A stretch of 6,027 nucleotides of DNA from CAYVBE01 sp964572825 (lineage in GTDB: Bacteria > Planctomycetota > Brocadiia > SM23-32): assembly GCA_964572825.1 (NCBI GenBank), contig CAZNGS010000118.1, positions 1 to 6,027 of the forward strand. The letters are read 5' to 3'. Each line of letters starts with the position of its first letter. Positions within the stretch are counted from its first letter, which is position 1. Position numbers and translations under genes: made by a program. This document shows positions 5,621-6,027 of the stretch, piece after piece. The notes beneath the pieces are model-generated. The model was not told the DNA's origin and ran no database searches. It was given only the letters and a program-made list of their open reading frames with translations.

Positions 5621-6027
5621 ATGCGATCCGGTCGGGGCGATGGAACTGATGGCGGAGGTACGGGAGGCGGCGGAGGGGGGGATGGCACGGGCGGTGGCCG
5701 GGGCGGTTATCCGCCGCCAGGGAATGGCTTTCCCGGGACAGGTCCGGGCGGGCCTGACAATCCGCCGCCCCCGGGCGACCCGCCCGGCAATCCTGATCCG
5801 GATCCCAGTGGTGGTAAGTGTAGTGATCCGGCCACTGTGCAGTGGTACGAGCAGGAAGAGGCGCAGTTCGAGGACTGGTACTTCGACATACCGGCGTGCC
5901 CGACTGAGCTTACTATCACAGGTGGCCGGCCACAGCAACCCGATGATATGACCGCCGACGGTCAGCTGATGTGGACGAAGCCGACCGGCTGGCTCTGGAG
6001 TTACCACGTTGGTGCGGAGTGGTGTAT
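5621..6027 (+). CDS. Partial RHS-type tip (RHS-C): Gly/Pro linker and AMOP-like domain start, core missing
   Basis: An open frame runs from ATG 5621 (and further upstream, through the SUMF1 stop) to the right edge without a stop. Residues 7-29 are Gly-rich like the RHS-B linker; 30-65 are Pro/Gly-rich. From Cys67 a real-looking domain begins: QWYEQEEAQFEDW (74-86), then PACPTEL (91-97), and YHVGAEWC (128-135) at the edge. The order W-acidic/aromatic helix, P-x-CP, Y-H-x-G-A-x-x-C recalls the AMOP adhesion domain, whose typical pattern has PPCPC and HPGAxxC; this is from memory, and the diagnostic CCYD part would lie outside the window. No RHS core precedes it, and ATG 5621 has AAAGGG only 1 nt upstream, a poor ribosome binding site. 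It is probably a decapitated tip cassette. The downstream end is unknown. Confidence 0.6.
   Translation, partial: MRSGRGDGTDGGGTGGGGGGDGTGGGRGGYPPPGNGFPGTGPGGPDNPPPPGDPPGNPDPDPSGGKCSDPATVQWYEQEEAQFEDWYFDIPACPTELTITGGRPQQPDDMTADGQLMWTKPTGWLWSYHVGAEWC
5636..5815 (+). repeat. Gly-rich then Pro/Gly-rich low-complexity linker in RHS-C
   Basis: Bases 5636-5707 encode 24 residues, mostly Gly with Asp, Thr and one Arg. Bases 5708-5815 encode a Pro/Gly/Asn/Asp stretch ending in Ser-Gly-Gly. The composition mirrors the RHS-B linker at 3240-3449, which is the main reason for treating this frame as an RHS tip. Confidence 0.75.

Noticed and set aside
5599..5649. Small gene starting ATG 5599 after AGTGGAGG
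   Set aside because: It encodes only 16 residues, its GGAGG abuts the start codon, and it lies in the wrong frame relative to the Gly-rich tip.

Overview
The window is a GC-rich (roughly two-thirds G+C), fully plus-strand stretch that looks like the 3' part of an RHS/YD-repeat polymorphic-protein locus. The Asp-rich 'D-x-D-G-D' inserts in the RHS shell, glycine-rich linkers, a SUMF1/FGE-type exported protein and ankyrin and AMOP-like modules suggest an environmental bacterium of the Planctomycetota or a similar lineage (Hydrogenedentota and others are possible). This is a style judgement; no taxonomic marker is present.

Layout: (1) 1-967, the C-terminal end of a large RHS protein (RHS-A), cut by the window edge. 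It carries the RHS core, then a unique Cys-rich tip ending in a short hydrophobic stretch and six arginines. (2) 964-2277, an exported ankyrin-repeat protein whose start overlaps the RHS-A stop as ATGA. (3) 2274-3965, a decapitated second RHS core (RHS-B) starting exactly at the ankyrin stop without a clear start codon. It is about 84% identical at protein level to the RHS-A core over 151 residues and then carries a different tip: a Gly-rich linker plus a Cys/His-rich domain. (4) A 109-nt gap, then 4075-5592, an exported protein with an Ig/PKD-like domain and a SUMF1/FGE-fold domain that lacks the catalytic cysteines. (5) From about 5593 to the right edge, an open frame with no RHS core at all: a Gly/Pro-rich linker leading into a domain that resembles the start of an AMOP domain (RHS-C tip, cut by the window edge).

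The order core-tip / partner gene / core fragment-alternative tip / partner gene / linker-alternative tip is the architecture of 'orphan' toxin-tip cassettes downstream of RHS and CDI genes. There, short core homology lets recombination swap the displayed tip. My reading is that RHS-A is the expressed gene and RHS-B and RHS-C are stored or relic tips. The ankyrin and SUMF1 proteins are candidates for tip partners (immunity or accessory), each exported like the tips they sit beside. The layout, core duplication and tip divergence are visible in the sequence; toxin/immunity function is inference.

No tRNA, rRNA, CRISPR, insertion sequence or credible minus-strand gene was found. There is no gene-free stretch longer than 300 bases; the largest gap is 3966-4074.
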